Shown: positions 49,421-58,390, counted from the stretch's first letter. The stretch is 64,000 bases of DNA from Alkalinema pantanalense (GCF_050753345.1 NZ_JBLZFX010000026.1:1-64000); one strand, 5' to 3'. A program made the numbers and translations. Notes: a model not told the origin generated them from the sequence alone.

Positions 49421-50149
49421 ATGAGTGAACATCGCTTAAGTGAAATTGTCATTGAGCGACCTCGACGAGGAATGCGGATTCCCAGCCGTAAGATTACGGG
49501 TACCAAAAAGTTTCTCGATCGACTCACCCAAGAAGCGACGAATGATGGACTCTTAACGCCCTATTTAATCAAACCTACACGGAAAACGAAATACCTGAGC
49601 GATCACCTCGGCCCACTGAAGCGATTGCTACGATCGAAGGTGGGGCAATCGTGGAATCAAGTGAAAAGCGAACTCTACGATCGCTTAGATGCCAGCACAA
49701 TGGTTGGTAGACATGTGCTCGATCATGTTGAAAACTATGTTGCTGAGAAGATAGAGTTTATTGATGGTCAGCCCTATAGCAAAGAAGGTAGACGTTGGTT
49801 TCGTGCTCGGTTAATTTGCGAGTTCCATGAACCTCAATTCTACGTGCATCCCGAAACGGGGTTGCTCTGCCTTGCAGAGAAATGTCCACCCTTACCCTCT
49901 CGCAGTCAAGCGTCAACGATTCCCGCTGACACCATTCCCATCGATCTCAATCATCGGTATCAAAAAATTAATGGCGTTTGGTATTGGGTCACTTTGGCAG
50001 AATTGCCGCCTAATTTGCCAGTTTGGGATGTCGTGGCAAAGGCGATCGTGCAATCATACTATTTCGGCCCACAGTACGCGATTCAAAAGCGTCAATGTAG
50101 CAAACAGGAATTGAAAAAATTGCGACAGCAATACCCTCAAATGAAATAG
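49421..50149 (+). CDS. Unknown basic protein in the Ro60-like operon
   Basis: A 242-residue, lysine- and arginine-rich protein that I do not recognise. It begins with a basic segment (IVIERPRRGMRIPSRKITG), has a central helix region (LRSKVGQSWNQVKSELYDRL), a segment VENYVAEKIEFIDG, then a second half with FRARLICEFHEPQFYVHPET and a WYWVTLAELPPN motif, and ends in a lysine-rich helix. The charge and compactness suggest RNA binding, possibly ribosomal or tRNA. Its place upstream of a Ro60-like gene points to RNA metabolism, but that is inference. Confidence 0.6.
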   Translation: MSEHRLSEIVIERPRRGMRIPSRKITGTKKFLDRLTQEATNDGLLTPYLIKPTRKTKYLSDHLGPLKRLLRSKVGQSWNQVKSELYDRLDASTMVGRHVLDHVENYVAEKIEFIDGQPYSKEGRRWFRARLICEFHEPQFYVHPETGLLCLAEKCPPLPSRSQASTIPADTIPIDLNHRYQKINGVWYWVTLAELPPNLPVWDVVAKAIVQSYYFGPQYAIQKRQCSKQELKKLRQQYPQMK

Positions 50150-50216
50150 TACTGCACAGCCCTAAACCGCATAAGTTTCCAACTTCCAAAATGATAGAAA
50201 AGAGGAGGCCAAAAAC

Positions 50217-50417
50217 ATGGTTCATGTTCGATTTGAAGGTCGATCGTTCGACATCGCTGAAGCTAAGCTTGGCATTACCTCCAGCACCAGCAGCACCGCT
50301 GTCAAAGAACGCCTCGGCCAATATTTAGAAGTGACTCAGGAACGCCTGAGAGATTACGTGGTCGATCGTCGCCCCAGCGGTGACGTGATCATCCGTCCCG
50401 AAGCCGTTTACGGTTAA
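50217..50417 (+). CDS. Small 66-aa protein in the Ro60-like operon
   Basis: A short beta-rich protein: VHVRFEGRSFDIAEAKLGI at the start, then a helix (AVKERLGQYLEVTQERLRDY) and a final strand-like VVDRRPSGDVIIRP. The layout hints at a small beta-grasp or barrel fold, but I cannot name a family. AGAGGAGG precedes the ATG, giving a strong start. It lies between the 242-residue gene and the compact Y-like RNA. Confidence 0.6.
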   Translation: MVHVRFEGRSFDIAEAKLGITSSTSSTAVKERLGQYLEVTQERLRDYVVDRRPSGDVIIRPEAVYG

Positions 50418-50463
50418 TGCATCACGCATTAATGCATTATTAATCTAGCTGATGCACCATTAA

Positions 50464-50547
50464 TCGTCGCGCCCCAATCCAAACAGCATACACACTACCC
50501 TGCTAAGGTAAACCCTGTGAAAACGGCTGTTTTAACTTGCGCGATGA
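50464..50547 (+). ncRNA. Compact Y-like RNA F upstream of the Ro60-like gene
   Basis: About 84 bases. Outer stem TCGTCGCGC (50464-50472) with GCGCGATGA (one G-U); internal loop CCCAATCC / TAACTT, the same loop consensus as RNAs A to D; second stem AAACAGC with GCTGTTT, then ATACACAC, close to the family ACATAC. The interior is a short loop without a tRNA elbow. Y RNAs are commonly encoded next to the Ro60 ortholog in bacteria, which supports the assignment of the whole family. Confidence 0.65.
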
Positions 50548-50631
50548 CCTAATCATAATTAACGAATTACTGATTGGATCATTAGTGATTGAGTGACGAG
50601 TGCTAATTTAGTAATTCCTTAAAGGTCATCG
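50541..50631 (+). promoter_or_regulatory. Alternative hairpin ahead of the Ro60-like gene
   Basis: GCGATGACC (50541-50549) and GGTCATCGC (50623-50631) pair perfectly over nine bases; GAATTAC/GTAATTC inside adds a second stem. The left arm overlaps the outer stem of Y-like RNA F, so the two structures exclude each other. The hairpin ends 20 bases before the AGGAGG of the Ro60-like gene. A regulatory switch is possible but unproven. Confidence 0.45.
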
Positions 50632-50662
50632 CCTCCTTTACCCATCATCTAGGAGGCTAACC

Positions 50663-52333
50663 ATGCTCAGTATTTTTCTAACCCTCAAGCAACTGTGGCA
50701 GGTATTGAATACCCCGATCGGTATGCCAACTCATCCTGAAACCAATCCAGAATCGGGTGAGACGCCAACACCTGCCCCCATTCCGAATACATCAGAAGTT
50801 GTAGCAAACGTTGTAGTTCAGAATCCGATCGAAACTCCGAATGCTACAACCTCTGCTCAGTCGCTAGAGGAAACCCAGATGTCTAATGCGATCTCGACTC
50901 CGATGAACGCCCGTGAGCGGGACTTGCGCCTGGAAATTCTCAACACCCTTCTAACTACACCCCACCGCAAATTGGAAGCGGTGGCCGAAACTCACCAACT
51001 GATTAGCGAAGTTGATCCCATCTTCTACGGTCACTTGGCCGTTTGGTACAACCAGCAGGGGGACGTGCGTGACCACAAGGAAGTGTTTATTGCTCACTTG
51101 CTCGCCAGTGGCTTAGCGGAGCACCGTAGCGCTGGGTTCGTGATGCTGCAAGCGCTGCCCCCCTACCAAGTAGCGCGGGTGGTGGACTTTATGAAGCAAA
51201 AGCTGGGTAAATTGCCCCGATCGACCCGTACCGCTGTGCAGCAATATCTACGCAGCCGAGAAGCTAATCCCGCCCAGTTCGATCGGGCGACCCTGCGGGC
51301 ACGCAAGGCCATGAAGCACCTGTACGCCAGCTTGCACATCAAGCCCAGCGAACGCGCCAATGCCATCCTGTTTGCTGACCAGCCTCCTGAGGATTCCCTC
51401 GCCTTTGTGCTGAAGCGATTAGCCAAGGCGGAGACCGCGCTGGAGCAGGCGCAAATCATTGTGGAGTACAAACTGCCCTACACCACGGCGGTCGGTGCCA
51501 TTAAGCAGTTGACGCCGACGGTATTGGTTGCGCTGATTGATGCCATGTCGCCCCAGGAAGTCATCAATAACCTCAAGTCCCTCAAGGTGCGGGGTGCGAT
51601 GGATAACCCGGATGTGAAAGCGTTAATTGATGCCAAGTTAGAAGCCGCTGCTTCCAACGATCGGGTATCGGCAATGAAATCCACTAGCGCGATCGACATG
51701 GCGGACTTGGATAACGAAACGGTAGCGCGATTGGAAGCGGTAACCAACCAGCAAATCAAACGGCGCGGTCGCATTACCCGATCGACGGGTCTGCTGGTGG
51801 ACAAATCAGGTTCCATGAATCAAGCGATCGAAGTGGGTAAACGGCTAGCAGCGCTGATTTCCGGCATTACCGAAGCGGACTTATACGTCTACGCCTTCGA
51901 CACTCTGCCCTACGAAATCAAAGCGGCGGGCAAAGAGCTAACGGATTGGGATAAAGCATTCCAACACATTCGTGCGGATGGCTGTACTAGTATTGGTTGT
52001 AGTGTTGCAGCAATGCAAAAACGCAAGCAAGTGGTTGATCAGTTCATCATTGTCACGGATGAAGGCGATAACACTAATCCCTACTTTACTGAAGCCTACG
52101 AAGCCTACTGCAAGGCTTTGGCAGTTAAGCCGGATGTCTTGATCGTGCGGGTGGGCGGCTACTGTGACTACGTGGAACGCAGTCTACGGGAAAAGAAAGT
52201 GACTGTAGATACGCTGGTGTTTTCCGGTGACTACTACTCGCTGCCGAACTTAGTGCCCATGTTGGCACGGCCTTCTCGACTGGAGCTGTTGATGGAAATT
52301 CTGGAAACAGAACTCCCTCAACGCGCTGCATGA
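50663..52333 (+). CDS. rsr: Ro60-like (TROVE plus vWA) RNA-binding protein
   Basis: A 556-residue protein. The first 75 residues are Pro/Thr/Asn-rich and probably disordered. Residues about 80-350 are helical repeats of the TROVE/HEAT type (LVDPIFYGHLAVWYNQQG-like EVDPIFYGHLAVWYNQQGD, RSAGFVMLQALPPYQVARVV, IIVEYKLPYTTAVGAI). Residues about 370-545 are a von Willebrand A domain with the MIDAS motif LVDKSGSMNQAI, the threonine loop DGCTSIGC and the aspartate VTDEGDN. Ro60 orthologs bind Y RNAs and misfolded RNAs and gate RNA decay or repair. AGGAGG precedes the ATG. The Y-like RNA just upstream fits this. Confidence 0.85.
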   Translation: MLSIFLTLKQLWQVLNTPIGMPTHPETNPESGETPTPAPIPNTSEVVANVVVQNPIETPNATTSAQSLEETQMSNAISTPMNARERDLRLEILNTLLTTPHRKLEAVAETHQLISEVDPIFYGHLAVWYNQQGDVRDHKEVFIAHLLASGLAEHRSAGFVMLQALPPYQVARVVDFMKQKLGKLPRSTRTAVQQYLRSREANPAQFDRATLRARKAMKHLYASLHIKPSERANAILFADQPPEDSLAFVLKRLAKAETALEQAQIIVEYKLPYTTAVGAIKQLTPTVLVALIDAMSPQEVINNLKSLKVRGAMDNPDVKALIDAKLEAAASNDRVSAMKSTSAIDMADLDNETVARLEAVTNQQIKRRGRITRSTGLLVDKSGSMNQAIEVGKRLAALISGITEADLYVYAFDTLPYEIKAAGKELTDWDKAFQHIRADGCTSIGCSVAAMQKRKQVVDQFIIVTDEGDNTNPYFTEAYEAYCKALAVKPDVLIVRVGGYCDYVERSLREKKVTVDTLVFSGDYYSLPNLVPMLARPSRLELLMEILETELPQRAA

Positions 52334-52358
52334 TTAAATTCGGCATCTCATAAAAATA

Positions 52359-52404
52359 GGGTTTTGGATTGACGGTTAAGTATCGTGATCCAAAACCCAT
52401 TTTT
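52359..52404 (+). terminator. Bidirectional terminator after the Ro60-like gene
   Basis: Arms GGGTTTTGGAT and ATCCAAAACCC pair over 11 bases, followed by ATTTTTG on the + strand and preceded by TAAAAATA, so it can stop transcription from both sides. Confidence 0.85.
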
Positions 52405-52464
52405 GCTTGTTAATCAATTCCAATCTTTTCAGCAATTCAGTGAGACCAAATTGACTTGTCAATG

Positions 52465-53061
52465 CTACAAATCCAATTCTTGTTGTTGTTCTAAGATTTG
52501 TCGGCGATGACGGAAGCCCCGTCCCCGACGTTTTAATGGAGTCGTATTAGTCGGCGTTTGCACAGCCGATCGTTCACTTCCTTCCAACAACAGACTTGCT
52601 GCAATCCCAGCATCTTGAAACTGACGATCGAATGCCCCCCCTGACCATTGCTGACGGGATAGATTAATTGTTAGTAATGGAACCTGCTGACCCGATCGTT
52701 CCGCCACAAGATGCAATGTGAAATGGTTTAGCTGGGATTGCGTTTGAAATTGTTGGTTGATAACGTCACGGGCGATCGTACGAGCATTGGCTAGCAAATC
52801 ACTCGGAACTTGGGACTCTGAAATGGGTAGAACAACAATCTGTTCCTGATGGCTGGCAGAGGTTGAGAGAGCTTGAGCCAGTCTAAGCACGGGAGCGAAG
52901 GGAGCCGCACTGGCTATGGGTAAGCGATGCACGAAACCAAAACACTCTAAACAGAGGAGCAAGATTACACTAATGATCAACCGCCCGATCGAGGTCAGTT
53001 TTGGGAGCTGCCATGGGGTACGTGGTAATCTGCGGCATCGTAATTGAGTCAGAAAAGTCAT
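52465..53061 (-). CDS. Exported hypothetical protein
   Basis: A 198-residue protein with an N-terminal hydrophobic segment (IGRLIISVILLLCLECFGFV) that may be a signal anchor. The middle has alternating polar strands (QIVVLPISESQVPSDLL, LNHFTLHLVAE) and the C terminus is a basic, Gln-rich tail (RRGRGFRHRRQILEQQQELD). Not recognised. It lies 64 bases downstream of the amine oxidase gene on the same strand, so it could be cotranscribed. Confidence 0.55.
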   Translation of the reverse strand: MTFLTQLRCRRLPRTPWQLPKLTSIGRLIISVILLLCLECFGFVHRLPIASAAPFAPVLRLAQALSTSASHQEQIVVLPISESQVPSDLLANARTIARDVINQQFQTQSQLNHFTLHLVAERSGQQVPLLTINLSRQQWSGGAFDRQFQDAGIAASLLLEGSERSAVQTPTNTTPLKRRGRGFRHRRQILEQQQELDL

Positions 53062-53125
53062 AATTGCTATTGTCCTAGTGAAGAGCTGGGTTGGGCGATC
53101 TATAAGTCATCCGAACGCTGAATTC

Positions 53126-54724
53126 TTAGGATACTTTACCTAGTTGACGCAAAATGGAGAGGGCGGCCAATCGACCCGTTTCAGCCGCACCGTTCATAAA
53201 ACCGTAAAACGCATCACTCAAATGCTCGCCCGCAAATAGTAGATTCCCAAAACGAACCTCTTGTCGCTCCTCCGGTCGATCGGCCTCAATGTAAATAAAT
53301 TCACTAAACTCCGTTAATTGACCGGGCTGAAAATTGGTATAGCCGCCCTGCGTGAAGGGATCGGTCGTCCAACTAGTGCGGATAAAACGATCGGTAGCGA
53401 CATAGGTAATATTAGGAATGACTTGATTCATCAAACCAACCATTCTGCGACCTTGGGTTTGGGCAGAGCCAGATTGAATTGCGCTGACTTCACGACCGCC
53501 AAAGTAGAAAGAGAGTGCGCCATCGTTGCGCGGTTGCCGTTGGGTATCATCCCAGACTTCGGAAAATCCTAAATCAGTCCATAGTTCTGAACCGAACCCA
53601 AAGGGTTGTCGCCAGAGCTTTTGGCTAAACCCCGCTAAAATTTTTTCATTACTCCCCAAGTTCAGTTCCCGCATCATCTTTCGGAAGTTTGCGGGCAGTT
53701 CTACTTGAAAATTAATGTTTCTGGCAACGGTAAAAGGAACAGTAAAAAGAACATAGTCAGCATCAATGACCTGACCATTTTTAAAGGTTAGACGATACTG
53801 GTTTCCATAGGATTGAATCTGTGTGAGAACCATTTGGGTGCGAATTTGACCTGCAAGGGCTTGACCTAACCGATCGATAATTGCTCCACTTCCCTCCTTT
53901 ACGACAAATACTTCATCGCTTGTACTGAGTAATTCAACACGATCGCCCTTTACGATCGGCAAGACAAATAGTAATTGCAATGCGCTGGAATTAATAGGTT
54001 CAACACCATATTCCGTGCGAATGGTATTTTCAATTAATTCCCGGATGAAGGGATCAGGAATCTTATTTTGGTGCAGATCCAGATACGCTTTAACGGACAG
54101 ACGATCGAACTGCGGCGCATAGGTGTCAAAATCTTGATCTAGTAACCGAGCATCACGGGAAATCTGTCGCGCTAGAGGGCGTAGTTTATCAGCTACTTCT
54201 GCTTCGTAGCGTCTAGCGTTGTTGAAATAGTAGCCAGTGTGTGGAATGTCACCGATCGTAGGATCTTTTTGTCGATTAAACAGGGTTAAACCAAAGTCCT
54301 GTACCAAATCGAGCATGTCTTCGTGATCGGTGTTGATCAAGGAGCCACCCAAGTCGCTGACTAAGCCAGGGCCGATCGCTCCTGTCACAGATTGCATCCG
54401 TCCTCCCAACCGCGATCGTGCTTCGTAGACCGTTGCTGTAATTCCTAATTTTTTCAGTTGGTAGGCAGCATTGAGTCCCGCGATTCCGCCGCCGATAATA
54501 GCAATTTTAGGAGCATTCCCCCCTAGCGCCAAGGGTGGATGGGATAACAGTTGAGTGGTGAGGGCAGAACCCCCTGCGATCGTGGCAAGCTTTAGGAATT
54601 TTCGGCGTTTCCAAGATTGGGAGACGGAGACAGTCGTGGGAGGTTGGCCCTGGGCTTGAAGGTTTGCTTGTTGGGCTTGCAAAAATAGGCGAATCAGTTG
54701 GCGAAATGCTCTGGTATGCGCCAT
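53126..54724 (-). CDS. Flavin amine oxidase family protein, Tat-exported
   Basis: A 532-residue FAD enzyme. The N terminus has a twin-arginine signal region (KRRKFLKLATIAGGSALTTQL). Dinucleotide-binding GXGXXG follows in IAIIGGGIAGLNAAYQLKKLG, then VYEARSRLGGRMQS. The C terminus has NLLFAGEHLSDAFYGFMNGA, the FAD-contact block of monoamine/L-amino acid oxidases. It probably oxidises an amine or amino acid outside the cytoplasm, releasing peroxide and ammonia. Substrate unknown. Confidence 0.9.
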   Translation of the reverse strand: MAHTRAFRQLIRLFLQAQQANLQAQGQPPTTVSVSQSWKRRKFLKLATIAGGSALTTQLLSHPPLALGGNAPKIAIIGGGIAGLNAAYQLKKLGITATVYEARSRLGGRMQSVTGAIGPGLVSDLGGSLINTDHEDMLDLVQDFGLTLFNRQKDPTIGDIPHTGYYFNNARRYEAEVADKLRPLARQISRDARLLDQDFDTYAPQFDRLSVKAYLDLHQNKIPDPFIRELIENTIRTEYGVEPINSSALQLLFVLPIVKGDRVELLSTSDEVFVVKEGSGAIIDRLGQALAGQIRTQMVLTQIQSYGNQYRLTFKNGQVIDADYVLFTVPFTVARNINFQVELPANFRKMMRELNLGSNEKILAGFSQKLWRQPFGFGSELWTDLGFSEVWDDTQRQPRNDGALSFYFGGREVSAIQSGSAQTQGRRMVGLMNQVIPNITYVATDRFIRTSWTTDPFTQGGYTNFQPGQLTEFSEFIYIEADRPEERQEVRFGNLLFAGEHLSDAFYGFMNGAAETGRLAALSILRQLGKVS

Positions 54725-54865
54725 GGTAATCTCCTGGTGTGTCTTCTGGGGGGCTGGCTTGAGGTAATCATGACTAAAATATAGGTAACAACGGCATTGG
54801 TACCCGTTAATTCATGATAAATTTACGATCGCGCGCAATCACTACCCCATTGAGTAGTTCTCTGG

Positions 54866-54918
54866 AGACATTCACTGCATGGCTCATACTGCCTGTGAGT
54901 CGTTCACTGCATGGCTCG
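54866..54918. repeat. Short direct repeat
   Basis: The 15-base word TTCACTGCATGGCTC occurs twice, 32 bases apart, in the 194-base gap between the amine oxidase and the CHAT gene. Probably a small local duplication. Confidence 0.6.
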
Positions 54919-57582
54919 CTAGGGAGTCCCGACCAATACAAATGAGGCCCAATCTTTGGGATCAGGATGTTGTTGTTTCGCCTGTAGCATTGCCTTTCGC
55001 AGTGCTCTTGCTTTATTCGGCTCCGTCTTCAGTGTTTCATAAAAGGCTGTCATTAGCGTTGAAGTGGGGGCATCCGGTACCGCCCACAGCGAGGCTAATA
55101 CAGTGGGAACTCCTGCGGCAAATAACGATCGGGATAATCCCACCACACCATCCCCCGTAATCCGTCCACGCCCGGTATTGCAGGCACTCAGCACCACCAG
55201 TTCCGCTTGTAACTTCAGGTTTAGCAGTTCATCCGCCGTCAAAAAGCCATCGGCGGTATTCGTGGGGGCAAGGGCGATCGCGCCGGGAAATCCGGAACTT
55301 TGGAAATCATCGAGTAAACCATGGGTCGCTAAGTGAATCAGGCTGGCGTTTGTCATTTGCTGGATGACGGTTGGTTCCGTAGCCTGTGCGCCTAATAGGG
55401 GCTGGGTTTGCAAAAGTTGACCGATCGACTTTGCTTCCGTTTCCGCTCCCGGCAGCGATTCCAATATCTCTGGCGTTTCATCGGTTGTCATCGGTAGCGT
55501 TGGCATTTGGGGATTTCCCACAATTAACGGTTGCGAAAACAAACTCCGTTTAGGCAACTGTTGCCGTTGTTGCTGGGCGAGGTCAAACACTTGGATCGAG
55601 GGTGCGGTGACGATCGTATGCTTCTCAATCAAATAAGTTCCATCTTTATCTTGCAGCGCTGCAAATGGTACTAGAAACAACGATTGCTGCGGGAGAAGTA
55701 CCACTAAATCATCAGGCTTCTGGGGCAATAGATCCGCGATCGGTTGAATAAGTAAACGATGCAATTGCTGGAGCGGCGGATCGTTCTCCGGCGTGATTTG
55801 TTTCGCCACGACTCGAATGCCCCGACCCCGTACCCCGATCGCCGATCGACTATCCGCCACCAGATCGGAGAGCGAATGGGCCTGTTGCTGCCAATTCGGG
55901 CTCGCCAAAAATTGGGATTTGCGCAGAAACACTTCTCCTGTGGGCTTAATCACCCAAATCAACAGTTCGGATTCTTGATTTTTGAGGGCGGGATCGTTGC
56001 CCTGTGCCTTGGATTTATGAATTTCCGCCAGCATGGAATACTGGACTAACGTTGCGTTGTTTTGCTTGGCAATTTGCTTGATGCGTTCGAGGTTAGGCGG
56101 ATTGTCGGTCATCTTTTGTTTGAGAGGCTGAGATCGCCGCTGTAAGAGTTCAGCAAAGGCCCGCGATCGACCCTGTTCTGAGACCTCCAGTGCTGCGCCG
56201 ATCTGATTTTTTTGCACAAGCAATGACTGCAAATTCACATAGGGTACCGTTTGCGTGTCAAAGAGTGAAATTTTAAACGCATCCTGATTGCCTAGGCGAT
56301 CGCGCAGGGTATCCCATAGTTGAATGCCATCCCGTAACGTCTTTTCTGCATTCGTTAAATTGCCATCCTGCATTCGCAGAACGCCCACATTATTTTTGAC
56401 TAAGCCCTCCCCGCGCCGATTATTGCGGGAGGAAATATAGCGAAAATATTGCTGATACAGTTCCATGGCCTTGGCATAGTCGCCCTTTTGGAAGTAAGCC
56501 AAGCCCTCGTTACCCCGCAGCCCGTAGAGAATGTCGGCATCCTGAAGCTTATTCCACGCGATCGCCCAAGCTTGCTCATACAGTTCAATCGCCCGATCGT
56601 AATTGCCTAGGAAATACTGGGCTCCGGCAATATTCGCCAGTGCTTCCGCTTCGGTGCGGGGATCCTGGGTTTGTTGCGCTAATTTGAGCCGTTGGGTTTG
56701 GTAGTCGATCGCCTTGGCATAATCTTCCAAACCATGGGCGGCAATCCCTAAATTCGCCAAGGCCATTTTTTGCCCGACAATATCCTGCCCTTGCCGCACA
56801 ATCTCCCATTGCTGTTGGTGCAGAGCCAGCGCCTTGTCAAAGTTACCCAATGCCTGTTGCACCATGCCCAAATTTCCCAAGGCACGCCCAACGCCGTTGC
56901 GATCGCCCAGTTTGCGCGCCAGGGCTAAGCGTTTTTGATGGAACTCGATCGCCTTCAGGTACAAATCGGACGCGAAATAGGCATTGCCTAAATTACTGAG
57001 CGCGATGGCCTCCGCCTTCGGATTCTGTTGTTCCCTTGTCCAACGCCAGTAATCCGTTAGGTAATCGATCGTGTCAACGTCATAGAATCCCTGCTGTGCC
57101 CGAAGCAAGCCCATTCCACCCAGTGCTAACCCTTCTAACTCGTGATCGCCAATTTCCTTCGCAATCTGCAAGCTGCGTTTATAGGCATTGATTGCCCGAT
57201 CGAACTGATTATCCAGCCCCGCCGCGATCGCGTAATTCACCAACTCCCAGCCCGTTTTCCGGGAATCCAACATTTTATGAACGGGCAAGGGTTGAGCGGT
57301 CAGCGTGGGGGCGCTGAGTTCGTCCAACTCCGGACGCTGGATAAAGTTGGTTTTCAGCGGTTCTGTGGCGAAATAAGCCACCCCAATCTTTGTGAAATAA
57401 AAGCCCTCCCAAGGAATGGTATGCAAGGGCTGGTAAATCGAGAGGGGCTGCCGTTGGGCGGCGGTCGTAGCGGGGCGGGGTGCAGGCGCAGCCAAGATAG
57501 GCACATGAGAAAATGCACTGTGCAGAATCAGCGTACTGGACAGTGCAAAAGCGCAACGACGGAACAAGGACGATCGATTCAT
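54919..57582 (-). CDS. CHAT-domain protein with TPR repeats
   Basis: About 887 residues from ATG 57582, which gives a signal peptide (FRRCAFALSSTLILHSAFSH); an upstream ATG at 57675 would add 31 residues without it. Residues about 110-450 are tetratricopeptide repeats (for example AEALANIAGAQYFLGNYDRAI). The C-terminal 300 residues are a CHAT caspase-like protease domain with the histidine in SLIHLATHGLLD and the cysteine in ELVVLSACNTGRG. Likely a secreted or periplasmic protease-like sensor; such proteins are frequent in filamentous cyanobacteria. No effector gene is adjacent. Confidence 0.9.
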   Translation of the reverse strand: MNRSSLFRRCAFALSSTLILHSAFSHVPILAAPAPRPATTAAQRQPLSIYQPLHTIPWEGFYFTKIGVAYFATEPLKTNFIQRPELDELSAPTLTAQPLPVHKMLDSRKTGWELVNYAIAAGLDNQFDRAINAYKRSLQIAKEIGDHELEGLALGGMGLLRAQQGFYDVDTIDYLTDYWRWTREQQNPKAEAIALSNLGNAYFASDLYLKAIEFHQKRLALARKLGDRNGVGRALGNLGMVQQALGNFDKALALHQQQWEIVRQGQDIVGQKMALANLGIAAHGLEDYAKAIDYQTQRLKLAQQTQDPRTEAEALANIAGAQYFLGNYDRAIELYEQAWAIAWNKLQDADILYGLRGNEGLAYFQKGDYAKAMELYQQYFRYISSRNNRRGEGLVKNNVGVLRMQDGNLTNAEKTLRDGIQLWDTLRDRLGNQDAFKISLFDTQTVPYVNLQSLLVQKNQIGAALEVSEQGRSRAFAELLQRRSQPLKQKMTDNPPNLERIKQIAKQNNATLVQYSMLAEIHKSKAQGNDPALKNQESELLIWVIKPTGEVFLRKSQFLASPNWQQQAHSLSDLVADSRSAIGVRGRGIRVVAKQITPENDPPLQQLHRLLIQPIADLLPQKPDDLVVLLPQQSLFLVPFAALQDKDGTYLIEKHTIVTAPSIQVFDLAQQQRQQLPKRSLFSQPLIVGNPQMPTLPMTTDETPEILESLPGAETEAKSIGQLLQTQPLLGAQATEPTVIQQMTNASLIHLATHGLLDDFQSSGFPGAIALAPTNTADGFLTADELLNLKLQAELVVLSACNTGRGRITGDGVVGLSRSLFAAGVPTVLASLWAVPDAPTSTLMTAFYETLKTEPNKARALRKAMLQAKQQHPDPKDWASFVLVGTP

Positions 57583-57838
57583 GGCGGCAGGTAAGGGGAA
57601 ATCAGCAGGAATCTCTAGGGAAAGAATAGCTCGGGAGGCTTGACCAGTCATGCAGGCCCAGCTCTCTTTTACCAAAATGCCCTAGGGACTCCTTCTAATC
57701 TTCTAATCCCCTACAAAAAATCCGTAGAATGCCTTGCTCAAATCAATCATTCGTTGTTACGGAACAGTCCGGAGAGTCAAATTTACCAAAATCCTAGCTT
57801 TCATAGGTAGTCTCATCTCTAGACTAATCTTCATAGAT

Positions 57839-58279
57839 CTATGCTTCTGGTGCACTGGGGTTCTCTTCGCAGGAGTGTTCATCATTGGTTTTCAGCTTCT
57901 CAATCAAGTCACTTTTCCGCAAAATATCACTCACAGAAATTACCCCAAGCAATCCATTCTTAATCACAGGAGCCCGCTGAGTTCGCGTTTGGGCAAATAG
58001 CTGTGCCACATATTCCACATCCCACTCTGGTTTGACTACTATACAGGGCTTCGTCATAATTTCATCAACATACATGGCTTGTGAGTCATAGCCTTGGACA
58101 ATGACTTTGTCCATAATATCGATTTCAGTCACCATCCCATAGGAATCAGTATCACGGTGAAGTTCAACAAACAATGATCGTAAGTCGTTTTTCTTCATCA
58201 AGAAAATTGCTTCTGCAACCGTTGCAGATTCTTGAATTGTAATAACTTGTTTCGTCATAATTTCTTCTACTTTCATCAT
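57839..58279 (-). CDS. Two-CBS-domain protein
   Basis: A 146-residue protein with two CBS repeats: the first begins VEEIMTKQVITIQESATVAEAI and ends GMVTEIDIMDKV, the second begins VDEIMTKPCIVVKPEWDVEYV and ends GVISVSDILRK. CBS pairs bind adenine nucleotides and act as energy sensors. Two more CBS genes follow upstream on the same strand, making a cluster of three. Confidence 0.88.
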   Translation of the reverse strand: MMKVEEIMTKQVITIQESATVAEAIFLMKKNDLRSLFVELHRDTDSYGMVTEIDIMDKVIVQGYDSQAMYVDEIMTKPCIVVKPEWDVEYVAQLFAQTRTQRAPVIKNGLLGVISVSDILRKSDLIEKLKTNDEHSCEENPSAPEA

Positions 58280-58390
58280 TTCTTACCCCTTTTTATGAAG
58301 GTATTCAGAGAATTAAGAAATTCAGACAGAAAGAATTGGATAAGTAAAGTCAAAAAAGTGGTAATGCCTAAATAGTACTGTTGTTTAACA

